Assembly (NCBI GenBank): GCA_963718065.1
Contig: CAVQYE010000019.1
Location: 124,001 to 188,000, forward strand
Length of the DNA: 64,000 bases
Source: CAVPGP01 sp963718065
GTDB lineage: Bacteria; Actinomycetota; Thermoleophilia; Gaiellales; Gaiellaceae
Direction: 5' to 3'
A program made the translations under genes and the position numbers. The notes beneath the pieces were generated by a model that was given only the letters and a program-made list of their open reading frames with translations, searched no databases and was not told the origin of the DNA. This document shows positions 1 through 8,425 of this stretch, one piece after another (positions within the stretch are counted from its first letter, which is position 1; each line of letters opens with the position of its first letter).

Positions 1-782
1 CCGGTCCCGTGAAAGGCATCCCAGACCGTCTGCTTGATCCGGTCCATGTCGGCCGCGCCCGCGTTCGGCCAGTCGAACCGGGCGCTGTAGCGAATCGTGT
101 CCTGCAGCTTCGGGTACGGATGCAGGTCGAACTCGTCGAAGAGCGGCTTCGTGCGGTTCAGCCGCCGGTACTCGACGCCCATGTACTTGATGAACCGGAC
201 CGGCGACGTGCTCGGGTCGCGGTTCGGGTTGTCGTTGCCGCGCGAGGAGATTGCAGGCCCCCAGACGATCGAGTCCGGGCGAGCCGCCTTCAGCGCGTCG
301 TACGACTTCGCCAGCGTGTCGGTGTAGTCGGCCGCCGCGGCGAACACGCGGCCGCGGAACTGCGGTTGCCAGAAGCGGCTCCGGTTGGGCTCGTTGCCGA
401 CGATGAAGTTCTTCACGTCCGGGAACGCCGTGCCGACGGAGGCGACGAATGCGGCGAAGGCGTCTTGCTGGTAGACGTTGTTGCCGATCGCGGCCGGGTC
501 CTTCGGGTAGACGGCGAGAATCGGCCGGATCTCGTTGAGCACCGCGCAGGCGACGGCGCCGCCGAGCTCGGCCTGGTTTTGGATCTCGGCGCCGACCTGC
601 CACTGCACCGTGAGCCGCACGTCGGTGTACGCGATGTCGCTCATCGACGTCCAGAAGACGTCTCCACAGGGGTGGCTCGTCGGCCAGTCGTCGCCGACGC
701 CGTAACGCAAGGGGTCGGCGCTCGCGCCGCCCGCGAAGACGAGCGCACCGAGCGCGCACAGTGCCGCAAGACCTGCCTTCAC
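1..782 (-). CDS. Secreted glycosidase-like protein (clan GH-A-like), C-terminus cut by window edge
   Basis: Reading leftwards from a GTG at 780-782, preceded by a GAGAGGAAG ribosome site, the protein opens with a signal peptide (KAGLAALCALGALVF, then an Ala-rich cleavage region). It continues to an Ile-Val-Gly-Asn-Glu-Pro-Asn motif and a Phe-Asp-Leu-His-Pro-Tyr motif. The NEP motif is the usual acid/base site of clan GH-A glycoside hydrolases. The expected second catalytic Glu lies beyond the window edge. A full-length relative sits at 57236-58330 and shares both motifs and the FWQPQF stretch after NEPN. The substrate is not predictable. About 260 residues are visible. Confidence 0.75.
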   Translation of the reverse strand, partial: MKAGLAALCALGALVFAGGASADPLRYGVGDDWPTSHPCGDVFWTSMSDIAYTDVRLTVQWQVGAEIQNQAELGGAVACAVLNEIRPILAVYPKDPAAIGNNVYQQDAFAAFVASVGTAFPDVKNFIVGNEPNRSRFWQPQFRGRVFAAAADYTDTLAKSYDALKAARPDSIVWGPAISSRGNDNPNRDPSTSPVRFIKYMGVEYRRLNRTKPLFDEFDLHPYPKLQDTIRYSARFDWPNAGAADMDRIKQTVWDAFHGT

Positions 783-855
783 TCGCTTCCTCTCGTACGT
801 GCCTTGGGTCCGTGACGGCGCCTGCCGTCAGAGGACTGTTCTCGGCTGCCGGACC

Positions 856-1887
856 TTAATCCTTGAAGCCCCCGAGGACGGCATCGACGATTGGAGCGGC
901 GCCGAAGCGCACGGATCGTCGCAACGAGGCCGGTCTCGGCCTCCGCGGCTGCGATCGCCGCCCGCGCGCCGCTCTCGTCGAGGTCTCGCGTGTTGAGCGC
1001 GATCGCGAGCACCCGCGCCGGCCGCGCGAGGAGCGCGATCCGCTCGTGGAGCTCGACGAGCTCGCCGAGCGACGGCATCGGGAAGCGCGGGTCGTCGTCG
1101 ACGAACCGCTCGCCGGCCATGTGGCAGAGGACGTAGCGCGTGCGGCGCGGAGCCGTGGATCAGGCCGAGCGTGACGCCCGAGTACGCCGGGTGCAGCAGC
1201 GAGCCCTGGCCCTCGACCCAGAGGAGCGTCGCCGCCCCGCTCACGCCTTCGAGGACGAGCCGCTCGGCGGCGCCGGCGACGAAGTCGGCGACGACCGCGT
1301 CGACCGAGATGCCCCAGCCGGCGATCGCGATCCCCGTCTGGCCGGTCGGGACGAACTCGCTCGCGATCGCCGCGGCGCCTCGCCTCGGCGTCGAGCTCGA
1401 GCGCGACGGTCATCTTCCCGATCGCGCAGTCGGAGCCGACGGTGAGCACCGTCTCGCGCCGTGCGTCGAGGTTCGCGCCGGTCGGCACGTTGAGGCCCGG
1501 CGGCGGCTTGCGCAGGTCGCGCAGCTCGACGTCGTGGCGCGCGGCGAGCTCGACCAGCTCGGGGTCGTCGGAGACGAACTCGTGCAGGCCGTTCTCGACG
1601 TCGAGGCCCGCGGCGATGCAGCTCCTCAGCAGCTCGCGCCACGCCGGCGGGAAGCGGCCGCCCGCGGTCGCGACGCCGACGAGCGCGGCCGTCGGCTCGA
1701 AGCCGAGCGCCTCGTCGACGCGTGCCGACGACGGGAAGCCGGCCTCCGTCTCCCCCGCGCGCTCCGAGTCGAGCAGCGCGACGACCTCCTCGGGCCGGTA
1801 GCGCATGACGCCGCGCGCGGTCTTGCCGTAGTGCGGGTCGGCGGAGTGGCCCTCGGCGAGGATCAGGAGCCTACGCGGCTCTGACGC
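856..1887 (-). CDS. DUF1611 family protein (DgcN-like), frameshifted as read
   Basis: The N-terminal part reads RRLLILAEGHSADPHYGKTA and the middle carries GSDCAIGKMT, a nucleotide-binding-like loop typical of DUF1611. After that the frame changes near 1400, 1240-1150, and 920, ending with a run to VDAVLGGFKD at 856. Stitched together the protein is about 340 residues, normal for the family. DUF1611 genes are often paired with an enolase-superfamily epimerase. In D-glutamate catabolism the pair is DgcN (N-acetyl-D-glutamate synthase) and DgcA. The epimerase lies immediately upstream here and runs into this gene in frame without a stop, so the true start is unclear (about 1885). The function is inferred from the pairing. 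Confidence 0.7.
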   Translation of the reverse strand, partial: ASEPRRLLILAEGHSADPHYGKTARGVMRYRPEEVVALLDSERAGETEAGFPSSARVDEALGFEPTAALVGVATAGGRFPPAWRELLRSCIAAGLDVENGLHEFVSDDPELVELAARHDVELRDLRKPPPGLNVPTGANLDARRETVLTVGSDCAIGKMTVALELDAEARRRGDRERVRPDRPDGDRDRRLGHLGRRGRRRLRRRRRRAARPRRRERGGDAPLGRGPGLAAAPGVLGRHARPDPRLRAARATSSATWPASGSSTTTRASRCRRSASSSSSTSGSRSSRGRRGCSRSRSTRETSTRAARGRRSQPRRPRPASLRRSVRFGAAPIVDAVLGGFKD

Positions 1888-2873
1888 CGAGCCCGGTTCA
1901 TCGCTGGGAAGCTGGACACCGTCGACGAACTCGACGCCGGGCCAGGGGTCGTCGGCGAGCAGCAGGTTGCCGTCGAGGTCGACGTGGTCGCAGAGGCTCG
2001 CGATCTGCGCGCCGGCGGCGATGCCGAGGCCCGACTCGACCATGCAGCCGAGCATCACGCCGAGCCCGAGCGCGCGCGGCGGCGTGCGCCATCCGCACCG
2101 CCTCGCGGATCCCGCCCGACTTGGCGAGCTTGATCATGATCCCGTGCGCCCGCTCCGCGCAGGCGGCGACGTCGGCGAGCGTGTGGCAGTCCTCGTCGAC
2201 GTAGATCGGCATCGGCGAGCCGCGCTTCAGCTCGTGCCCGCCCGGCGTGCCGGCCGGCAGCGGCTGCTCGCAGTACTCGAGCGGCATCTGCGGCAGGTAC
2301 TCGAGCGCCTCGTCGAGCGTCCAGTACTCGTTGACGTCGACCTGCAGCGGGAGCGTCGGTGGCCGCGCGAACCGCCTGGACGCGCTCGAGGTCGAGCCCG
2401 TCGCGCGCCGCCGAGCTTCAGCTTCAGCCGGCGGAAGCCGCGCGCCGCGGCCTGCTCGGCGCGCCGCGCCATGTCGTCGGGATCGCCGAGCCAGACCGTC
2501 CACGACGTCGGCGGCCCCTCGCGGCGCAGCCCGAGCAGCTGTGTAGACCGGCACGGCCGGCGAGCTTGCCCTGCAGGTCGTGCAGCGCCGCGTCGACCGC
2601 CGCGCGCGCCGCGTGCTGCCCGCGCGGCAGCGCGTCGAGGATCTCGTCGAGCGCCCAGGGGTCGTCCCCGAGCTCGACGCGTTCGCGTCGAGCCACCGAG
2701 CGCGGAGGCGGCCGACTCGTCGTAGCGCTCGATCGGCGCCGCCTCGCCGAACCCGGAGACGCCCACCGTGGCGGATCTCGACCTGGACCAGCTCCGCCTC
2801 GTCCTGCGACTCGCGCGCGATCGTGAAGGTCTCGGCGAGCGGCAGCGTCGACGACCCGGGCGGTGAGCTCCAC
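1871..2873 (-). CDS. Enolase-superfamily dipeptide epimerase / DgcA-like, frameshifted
   Basis: The GTG at 2871-2873 begins VELTARVV. Stitched over about five frame changes, the protein shows the muconate-lactonizing subgroup motifs in order. These are LKLKLGG (first catalytic Lys), VDVNEYW (metal Asp), EQPLPAG (metal Glu), VDEDC (metal Asp) and IKLAKSGG (second catalytic Lys), ending GVQLPSDEPG. This fits L-Ala-D/L-Glu-type dipeptide epimerases and DgcA. Family members usually end in Gly-Leu-Gly-Val, which one base change would give here, with a TAG at 1871-1873. As read, the frame instead runs straight into DUF1611. The two genes probably form one operon for D-amino-acid or peptide turnover. 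Confidence 0.75.
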
Positions 2874-2883
2874 CGGGGCTAGC

Positions 2884-3119
2884 CTACATTTCGTCGCGCG
2901 TCGGCAGCCGCCCCGCACGGCGCTCGGCGAGCACTCCGTGTGGGCGTGCCGCCGCTTCGACGCGTCGCCTTCCGGGGCGAGCACGACGTGCTCGCTCATC
3001 GCATGGAGCAGCTGCCCGCAGAACGGGCAGGTGTACGACGCGGGCTTCAGGCTCTGCGCCCGCCGGAACGCCCACCAGCGAGGCCCGCCGGCGTCGCGTC
3101 GATCCTCGTCGGAAGTCAT
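2884..3119 (-). CDS. Small zinc-ribbon protein (one frameshift)
   Basis: The ATG at 3117-3119 starts MTSDEDRRDAGG. The chain continues with YTCPFCGQLLHAMSEH and a later HAHTEC, giving a CxxC plus His/Cys set that could bind one zinc ion. A one-base frame change near 2950 lets it end in RAGRLPTRDEM at a TAG at 2884-2886. Without the change the frame runs on into the epimerase gene. It lies 10 bases upstream of the epimerase start and may be cotranscribed with it. About 78 residues; I do not know its function. Confidence 0.5.
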
Positions 3120-3123
3120 AAAC

Positions 3124-3191
3124 GGGGACAGTCCCCGGCCATGGCGCCATCCGTCAGTCGCACTGGGCCATGGCCGTTCCGGCCATGGCCC
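3124..3191. repeat. Cluster of short palindromes upstream of tRNA-Arg
   Basis: GGGGAC-A-GTCCCC lies at 3124-3136. A perfect 11-bp inverted repeat follows, GGGCCATGGCC (3165-3175) and GGCCATGGCCC (3181-3191) with a five-base loop. GACATGTC lies just beyond (near 3208-3215). The stretch has no gene. The hairpins may terminate transcription or belong to an intergenic repeat family. Confidence 0.5.
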
Positions 3192-3315
3192 CGCCTCAGA
3201 GGCAGGGACATGTCTCTTTAGTGCAGATGCCCTGCATACGGGTCCGGCGGTTCGCGGCGGGCCAGGACCGTTGTCCACAGCCTGAGAGGTCGCCGGGTAG
3301 ACTGGCTCTCCTCCG

Positions 3316-3388
3316 GCGCCCGTAGCTCAGGGGATAGAGCGTTCGCCTCCGGGAGCGAAGGTTGCACGTTCGAATCGTGCCGGGCGCA
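3316..3388 (+). tRNA. tRNA-Arg (CCG) with an 8-base anticodon loop as read
   Basis: The acceptor stem GCGCCCG pairs with CGGGCGC (discriminator A at 3388). The D arm is GCTC-AGGGGATA-GAGC and the T arm is GCACG-TTCGAAT-CGTGC. The anticodon stem is TTCGC/GCGAA and encloses CTCCGGGA, which is eight bases instead of seven, with CCG in the anticodon position. The variable region is four bases (GGTT). A single extra G would explain the loop. CCA is not encoded. Confidence 0.85.
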
Positions 3389-3395
3389 TCAGGGA

Positions 3396-3419
3396 AGCCG
3401 CTGGCGACAGCGGCTTTTT
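3396..3419. terminator. Rho-independent terminator after tRNA-Arg
   Basis: AGCCGCT (3396-3402) and AGCGGCT (3409-3415) form a 7-bp stem with a six-base loop, followed by TTTTTC on the plus strand. It stands directly after the tRNA and touches the stop codon of the convergent epimerase gene, so it may serve both. Confidence 0.8.
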
Positions 3420-4474
3420 CATGGCCGCCCTTCGTCAGCCGGAGCGCGCCGCGAAATAGACTGGTCCTCGAGCTCGTAGTCGAACAGCCCCGCGAAGAAC
3501 GGATCGTCCGGGCCTGGCACGACGCCAGCGTCGCCACTTCGGGCCGCCGCGACGAGCCACTCGACCTCGGCGGCCACCGTGGTTGCGTAGTCGCCTACCG
3601 GCACGTAGCCGAGCTCGGTCGCCGGCGGTCATGTCGAGCACCATCGGCGGCCGCTTGTCCCACGGATGCCAGCCGAGCGCCTCGTCCGCATCGTCGTCGA
3701 GCAGCACCTCCTCCCAGGCGTGGCCGAGCCGGCGCGCGATCGTGCGAGCGATCTCGAGCCCGCTCGGCGCGTCGGGATCGGCGCTGTTGAGGATCCGCCG
3801 GCCAGGATTCGCCGCCACCACCTCGACGAGCGCGGCGATGTTGCCGGCAGCCGACGGATGGTCGACGCCGACTCCGCGGTGCGCCAAAAGGACGGCGCGG
3901 CGCCCGTCGAGCACCCGCTTGACGAACATCCACTCGCGCGGCGGACGTGCGCCCTCGCCGTGGATCTTCGACGGCCTGAGCACGGTGACGGGCCTACCGC
4001 TCTCGAGCAGGACGTGCTCGGCCGCGACCTTGTTCGCCCCGTAACCCTCGCGCGTCTGGTAGTCGCCGTCGCCGGGAGGCACCGTGGACTGCGTCTCGCG
4101 AATCGGGCCGTCGAAGCGCGGCGCGACGTCCGAGTTCGAGCGGTTGCCCGCGCCGTCGGCATACACCGCCTTGCTCGAGATCAGCACGGTCGAGCCGGCG
4201 TCGTACACCAGCGGCAGGATCCGGGTTGCGTCGGCGGGTGTGTAACAGATGCAGTCGATAACTAGGTCGGCGCCGCTGCCGTACGCGGCGACGAGTTGAT
4301 CGGCGTCGCCGCGGTCCGCCGCGACGAACGTCCCGCCGGCGGCGGAGATGTCCGCCGGCAAATCAGAGCAGCGTTCCGCCCGGTGAGATCGACCTGCCAG
4401 CCCGCCGCGAGCAGGCGACGGGCGACGGCGCGGCCGACCAGGCCGGTGCCGCCGAGGATGAGTGCGCGCGGCAT
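3419..4474 (-). CDS. NAD(P)-dependent epimerase/dehydratase (extended SDR), two frameshifts
   Basis: The ATG at 4472-4474 starts MPRALILGGTGLVGRAVARR, the glycine-rich nucleotide-binding loop of an atypical or extended short-chain dehydrogenase. Later come LVIDCICYTP, ISSKAVYADG and a YGANK motif (YxxxK) that provides the catalytic Tyr and Lys, then VTVLRPSKIHGEG. The frame changes near 4375 and again near 3620, after PMVLDMTA, and the chain ends in FDYELEDQ at 3419. About 350 residues corrected. The sugar or other substrate cannot be named. It is convergent with tRNA-Arg and divergent from the acetyltransferase at 4535. Confidence 0.75.
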
Positions 4475-4534
4475 GACCGGAACGTATCGACACCCCACTC
4501 GTGGCCGCCCGTGGCGATGCGAGACTTGACTCCG

Positions 4535-5068
4535 ATGTCCACGACCGAGCAGATCGAGGTCCGCCGCCTGGCAGGCACCGACCTGCGACGCGCAGCTCGA
4601 CGGGCTCGCGGCTGTCCTGGTTGACTGCGTCGCCGGAGGAGCGTCGGTCAGCTACATGGCGCCGTTCTCACACGAGGACGCGCGCGCCGCGTTCGAGGCC
4701 TTCGCCGACGACGTCGAGCAGGGCCGCCGGCTCCTTCTCGCCGCCTTCGCCGACGGCGAGCTCGTCGGCACGGTGCAGGTGATCCTCGCGTTGCCGCCGA
4801 ACCAGCCGCACCGCGCCGAGATCGCGAAGCTCCTCGTCCACCGCTCGGCACGCAGGCGCGGCATCGCGCAACTGCTGATGGAGCGCGCCGAGGCCGAGGC
4901 GCGGGCGGAGGGCAAGACGCTGCTCGTGCTGGACACCGTGACCGGCGACGACGCCGAGCGCCTCTACGACGCGACTCGGCTGGACGCAGGGTCGGCGTGA
5001 TCCCCGGCTACGCGCTCTACCCGGACGGGCGGCCCTGCGACACGACCGTCTTCTGGAAGTCGCTGTAG
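4535..5068 (+). CDS. GNAT family N-acetyltransferase, frameshifted
   Basis: The ATG at 4535-4537 gives MSTTEQIEVRRLAG. After a frame change near 4580 the body reads SYMAPFSHEDARAAFEAF, then ELVGTVQVILALPPNQ and the acetyl-CoA loop SARRRGIAQLLMERAE (R/QxxGxA type). A second change near 4975 gives the usual RLGWTRVGVIPGYAL tail, ending at TAG 5066-5068. About 177 residues, standard for a single GNAT domain. The substrate is unknown. Confidence 0.75.
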
Positions 5069-5185
5069 CGCGAGGTTGACGGCGGTCGCGGCCGGAGGGA
5101 CGATCGGGCTGCCGTTTCGACTCCGAGCTCACCGAGCGCGGTTCGCCGCGCGCTCTCGTTCACCGGCGGCATCCTCGCCGGAGCG

Positions 5186-6223
5186 GTGGCGGTCGGGGCG
5201 ATCTGGTGGTTCACCGGCGGGAGCGGGACGAGCGCGCTCACCCAGGATCCCGGCATCCCGCCGCCCGACTACGTCTACCTCGACAACGCTCGCGTTGTGT
5301 CGTACCTCGGCCAGATCGAAGGCGGCCTGTCTGAGAAGGAGACCCAGACCGAGCAGCTGACGCAGAACCGAAACGCGGGCGTCGCGGCGAGCGGCTTCCA
5401 GATTGGTGGCTCGTCCGGCCAGTCGTCGACGTTGGAGCGGGTCGTGACGCCGAACGCGAGCGCGCGGTTCTATCGGCTGCTCGACCGGCTGCGCGCCCAC
5501 GACTACCTGCGGACGATCGACGCGTCGGCGCCACCTGAGGCGCTCGTGCGCGCATTCGGGACCGTCCCCGAGGGCACGTTCGTCACGTTGCGCAACTGCC
5601 GGCTCCGGCTGCCGACCTACGTCCAGCTCGAGCAGCTGCTGCGGACTTCGAAAGGCCGCGTCTCGGCGGACGAGGCGCTGCAGGAGGCGCAACAGGCGAG
5701 GCCGCCACTCGCGCAGAACGCGATGATGTTTGCCCTCGTCGCGGCCGGACGGATCAAAGGGTTCGGCATCGTCGGGGAGCCGAGTGTGGTGATGTCCAAG
5801 GCGCAGCGGGCGCAGATCGTCGCCGCCAAGCACCAGCTCGCCGTCGCCGCCCGCAAGTTCGTGCGCACGGTAGGGCCGGGCGCGCGTGTGCCGCTCTCGA
5901 CGTGCAACGGAAAGGCGAGCGGACGGCCGCGCGGCGTCGACCTGCTCGTTCCGATCCGGCTCAACCAGCTCTCGCCGGAGAAGAGCCTCCTCGCGGGGCC
6001 GGTGACGGTGGTCGGGAAGATCGTCCGCGCGGTCCGCCGGCCGGCCGACGCCTACGTCGACGACGCATCGCTCGCGCTCTTCGACGGACCCGTGACCGCG
6101 GTCGATGAGGCGTCGTCCGGTACGCTCACCGAGTCGTCCGGTGCTCTTCTCCGCGAGCTCGACGCCGACGTGACCGTGCTGTCCCCGGGCGCGGTGATCC
6201 TGCCGATCGCGATCTACAAGTAG
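5186..6223 (+). CDS. Membrane-anchored hypothetical protein, DUF6414-like
   Basis: The first in-frame start is the GTG at 5186, but the hydrophobic segment (LSFTGGILAGAVAVGAIWWF) begins about 30 bases earlier, so the true start is probably upstream and masked by an indel. After this single N-terminal anchor comes DYVYLDNARVVSYLGQIEGG, which resembles the opening of DUF6414 proteins, and a 300-residue soluble region ending VTVLSPGAVILPIAIYK. No catalytic motif is recognised. It follows the acetyltransferase at about 120 bases. Confidence 0.5.
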   Translation: MAVGAIWWFTGGSGTSALTQDPGIPPPDYVYLDNARVVSYLGQIEGGLSEKETQTEQLTQNRNAGVAASGFQIGGSSGQSSTLERVVTPNASARFYRLLDRLRAHDYLRTIDASAPPEALVRAFGTVPEGTFVTLRNCRLRLPTYVQLEQLLRTSKGRVSADEALQEAQQARPPLAQNAMMFALVAAGRIKGFGIVGEPSVVMSKAQRAQIVAAKHQLAVAARKFVRTVGPGARVPLSTCNGKASGRPRGVDLLVPIRLNQLSPEKSLLAGPVTVVGKIVRAVRRPADAYVDDASLALFDGPVTAVDEASSGTLTESSGALLRELDADVTVLSPGAVILPIAIYK

Positions 6224-6239
6224 TGCAAAGCTCGCGGCG

Positions 6240-7070
6240 CTACACGCCCGAGTTGTCCACCTTGAAGACGCGGTTCGCCTTGCCGGTGTTGCCTCGGATG
6301 TCTGCGGCTTCGACCTCGAGGCGATAGCTCCCGTCGGCGTGACGGCGCGTGTCCCAGTCGCCGCCGAGGAGGAAGCGAAAGAGGCCGGGCTTGTTGGGGT
6401 GGTTCTGCGTCGTGCCGGCGGCGTAGACGCCGTCGTAACGGCTCTGAGCGGGCATGGTGTTGCGAAAGTTGGCGGCGGTGCGCCAGGGGAAGACCGCGCC
6501 CGAGCCATGGAGCAGCCGCCAGCGGACGAACGCGGGCGTGACCGGGATTCCCTTCCAGGGCGGCGGCGCCGGGATCGGCGTGTTGTCGTGGGCCTCTGCG
6601 ATCAGACGCACGACGCCGAAGAGCGCTCCTTGCGCGACCTTGCCGCTGCGCACGGCGATCAGGCGGTCGATCACCGGCGCGCCGAAGTCGTCGAACGGTT
6701 CGAGCGCTCCCACCCGGAGCGGGTTCCGGTACTGGCGGCCGGTGCGCTCGGCGAAGTGCACGTGCCCCCAGCCGGGCGCGATGTGGCCGAGCAGGCCGTG
6801 GAGCTTCACCTTCTGGCCGTGCTTGACCGCCGGGATGACATGCCAGTAGCCGTGCGCGCGATCGGCGCCGGCCTCGACGACGGCGACGTTCTGCCCGGTG
6901 ACATGCACGACGCCCGGGGCAACTGCATAGACCGCGGTGCCGTCGGGCGCCGAGACGTCGATCCCGAAGTGGAAGGACTTGCCGCCCTCGTCGCCGATGC
7001 GCGGGTCGCAGAAGAAGCCGCGCACCGGGTGCTGGCGGTCGAACGGCTTCACGGGCCAGCCGTAGCTCAT
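6240..7070 (-). CDS. M23 family (LytM-like) metallopeptidase without signal peptide
   Basis: The 276-residue protein starts MSYGWPVKPFDRQHPV. It shows the M23 zinc set: HFGIDVSAPDGTAVYAV (HxxxD) near residue 33 and GWGHVHFAE (HxH) near residue 104. A second half of about 170 residues carries Ig-like or beta-sheet character (DGSYRLEVEAADIRGN) and may bind substrate. No signal peptide or membrane segment is visible, so export is uncertain. It is convergent with the gene at 5186 and lies downstream of the lipoprotein and acetyltransferase genes on the same strand. Confidence 0.8.
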   Translation of the reverse strand: MSYGWPVKPFDRQHPVRGFFCDPRIGDEGGKSFHFGIDVSAPDGTAVYAVAPGVVHVTGQNVAVVEAGADRAHGYWHVIPAVKHGQKVKLHGLLGHIAPGWGHVHFAERTGRQYRNPLRVGALEPFDDFGAPVIDRLIAVRSGKVAQGALFGVVRLIAEAHDNTPIPAPPPWKGIPVTPAFVRWRLLHGSGAVFPWRTAANFRNTMPAQSRYDGVYAAGTTQNHPNKPGLFRFLLGGDWDTRRHADGSYRLEVEAADIRGNTGKANRVFKVDNSGV

Positions 7071-7112
7071 CGCACGATCATCGCGCGCGCTCGCGGCCCG
7101 CTCAAGTTCCCG

Positions 7113-7562
7113 CTAGCGCTCGGTCTGCTTCAAGCACTTCTCGATCGCGGCGCGCGCCGCGCGGTCGAGCGCGAGTCCGGCCGTCGCCGCAGCCGCCACC
7201 GAGATTCCCCGACGCTTGCCGATCGCCGGCTCGTATGGACCGAAGCCGTGAACCTCGACGTCCCCGTGAAACTCCTTCCAGCTCGGTGTCCCGAGTCGCA
7301 GGGCCCTCGCGGCAGACGAGCCGGCGACGACGTCGGCCGCACCTTTGTCGAATCCGACCGCCACGTGCTCGATCGACGAAAGGCCGTCAGCGGTCATGAA
7401 CGACACGAGAATCGCGTCGGGGCGGGTGGCCAGCATCGTCGAGTTCGTCTGCCTGACGCACTCGAGCAGCTTCGTCCGGTCGTGCTGTTCCGATGAGCCG
7501 CCGCCACCACCACAGCCTGCAGCGACCGCGACCACCGTAAGGAGAAGCCAGCACGCTCTCAC
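7113..7562 (-). CDS. Small lipoprotein, function unknown
   Basis: The GTG at 7560-7562 overlaps the TGA of the upstream acetyltransferase by four bases, so the two are probably translationally coupled. The start RACWLLLTVVAVAAGCGGGG is a lipoprotein signal with the lipobox Cys near residue 18, followed by a Gly/Ser linker. The mature part (about 130 residues) contains two further Cys (LLECVRQ and AIEKCLKQ) that could pair. No family is recognised. Confidence 0.7.
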   Translation of the reverse strand: MRACWLLLTVVAVAAGCGGGGGSSEQHDRTKLLECVRQTNSTMLATRPDAILVSFMTADGLSSIEHVAVGFDKGAADVVAGSSAARALRLGTPSWKEFHGDVEVHGFGPYEPAIGKRRGISVAAAATAGLALDRAARAAIEKCLKQTER

Positions 7563-8425
7563 GCCGCCTCCTCGTCGCGGGGCCAGTGGCAGACGCCGAA
7601 GACGTGCTCCTCGCGCTCGAAGCCGAGCGACTCGTAGAGACCGAGGGCGTGGTAGCCGACCTCGGCGACGATCACGAAGCGCTCGGCGCCGTACTCCGTT
7701 GCGGCATGCCGCGCCGCCTCGACGAGCAGCCGTGAGCAGATTCCGCGGCGCCGGTACGCGAGCGCGGTTTCCACCACCTGAAAGCGGCCGCGACCGGCGG
7801 TGACGACGATGCCACAGCTCGCGGCGACCTCGCCGCTCCCCGGGTCGACGGCGACGTACCACGCGCCGTGACCCGCGCGGAAGAGCGCCCGGCGATCCTC
7901 GAGGCGCGTGCGGGAGAAGATGCGATGGCCGTGCTCCGCGTGGCCCTCGTCGCGGTCGGCCACCTGAAGCTCGACGACCGCTTCCCACAGCTGCTCGTCG
8001 GCGCCGGCCGCTGGGTCAAGTGCGCGGACGACCACCTCGCTGTTCTCCCGGGGGTGCGGGCGGACATGTGCCGCGTCCGCGACGAGTCCCATGCTCTCCT
8101 CGATGTCGTAGCCGAGGCCGGTGAACTCCTCACGGGCCGCCCCGACCACGCCGTCGGCGCGGTCCCACCCGAAGGTGCGGTGCCGGACGCGCGGCTCGTC
8201 GCCGAACTCTGCGGCGAAGTTGGCCTCCCACCGCGGCGCGTCGCCGGCGACGGGCGGATCGTCGAAGAGCAGCAGGTTGCCCCAGTAATGCGACGGGTTG
8301 CCCGGCGACCGCACGACGAGGTAGCCGTCGCGCTGCTCGATGACGTGATCCGGCGGCAGCACGTCGAAGTCGGTCGCCCAGACGAGCGATCGCGGTGTCG
8401 GCGTGGCAGCTCGGAGTCGGGTCAA
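7559..8425 (-). CDS. GNAT family acetyltransferase, two-part (288 aa)
   Basis: The start is taken as the TTG at 8423-8425, which overlaps the TGA of the upstream gene (TTGA). The N-terminal half (LPPDHVIEQRDGYLVVRSPG; NPSHYWGNLLLFDDPP) resembles a degenerate GNAT repeat. The C-terminal half carries VVETALAYRRRGICSRLLVEAA, the acetyl-CoA pyrophosphate loop, and ALGLYESLGFEREEHVFGVC. The substrate is unknown. Genes at 8841-7113 form one run with 4-base overlaps. Confidence 0.75.
   Translation of the reverse strand: MTRLRAATPTPRSLVWATDFDVLPPDHVIEQRDGYLVVRSPGNPSHYWGNLLLFDDPPVAGDAPRWEANFAAEFGDEPRVRHRTFGWDRADGVVGAAREEFTGLGYDIEESMGLVADAAHVRPHPRENSEVVVRALDPAAGADEQLWEAVVELQVADRDEGHAEHGHRIFSRTRLEDRRALFRAGHGAWYVAVDPGSGEVAASCGIVVTAGRGRFQVVETALAYRRRGICSRLLVEAARHAATEYGAERFVIVAEVGYHALGLYESLGFEREEHVFGVCHWPRDEEAA

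Noticed and set aside
3196..3537. Minus-strand frame over the tRNA (PGTIRTCNLRSRRRTLYPLS)
   Set aside because: This is the well-known false protein made by reading the complement of a tRNA gene.
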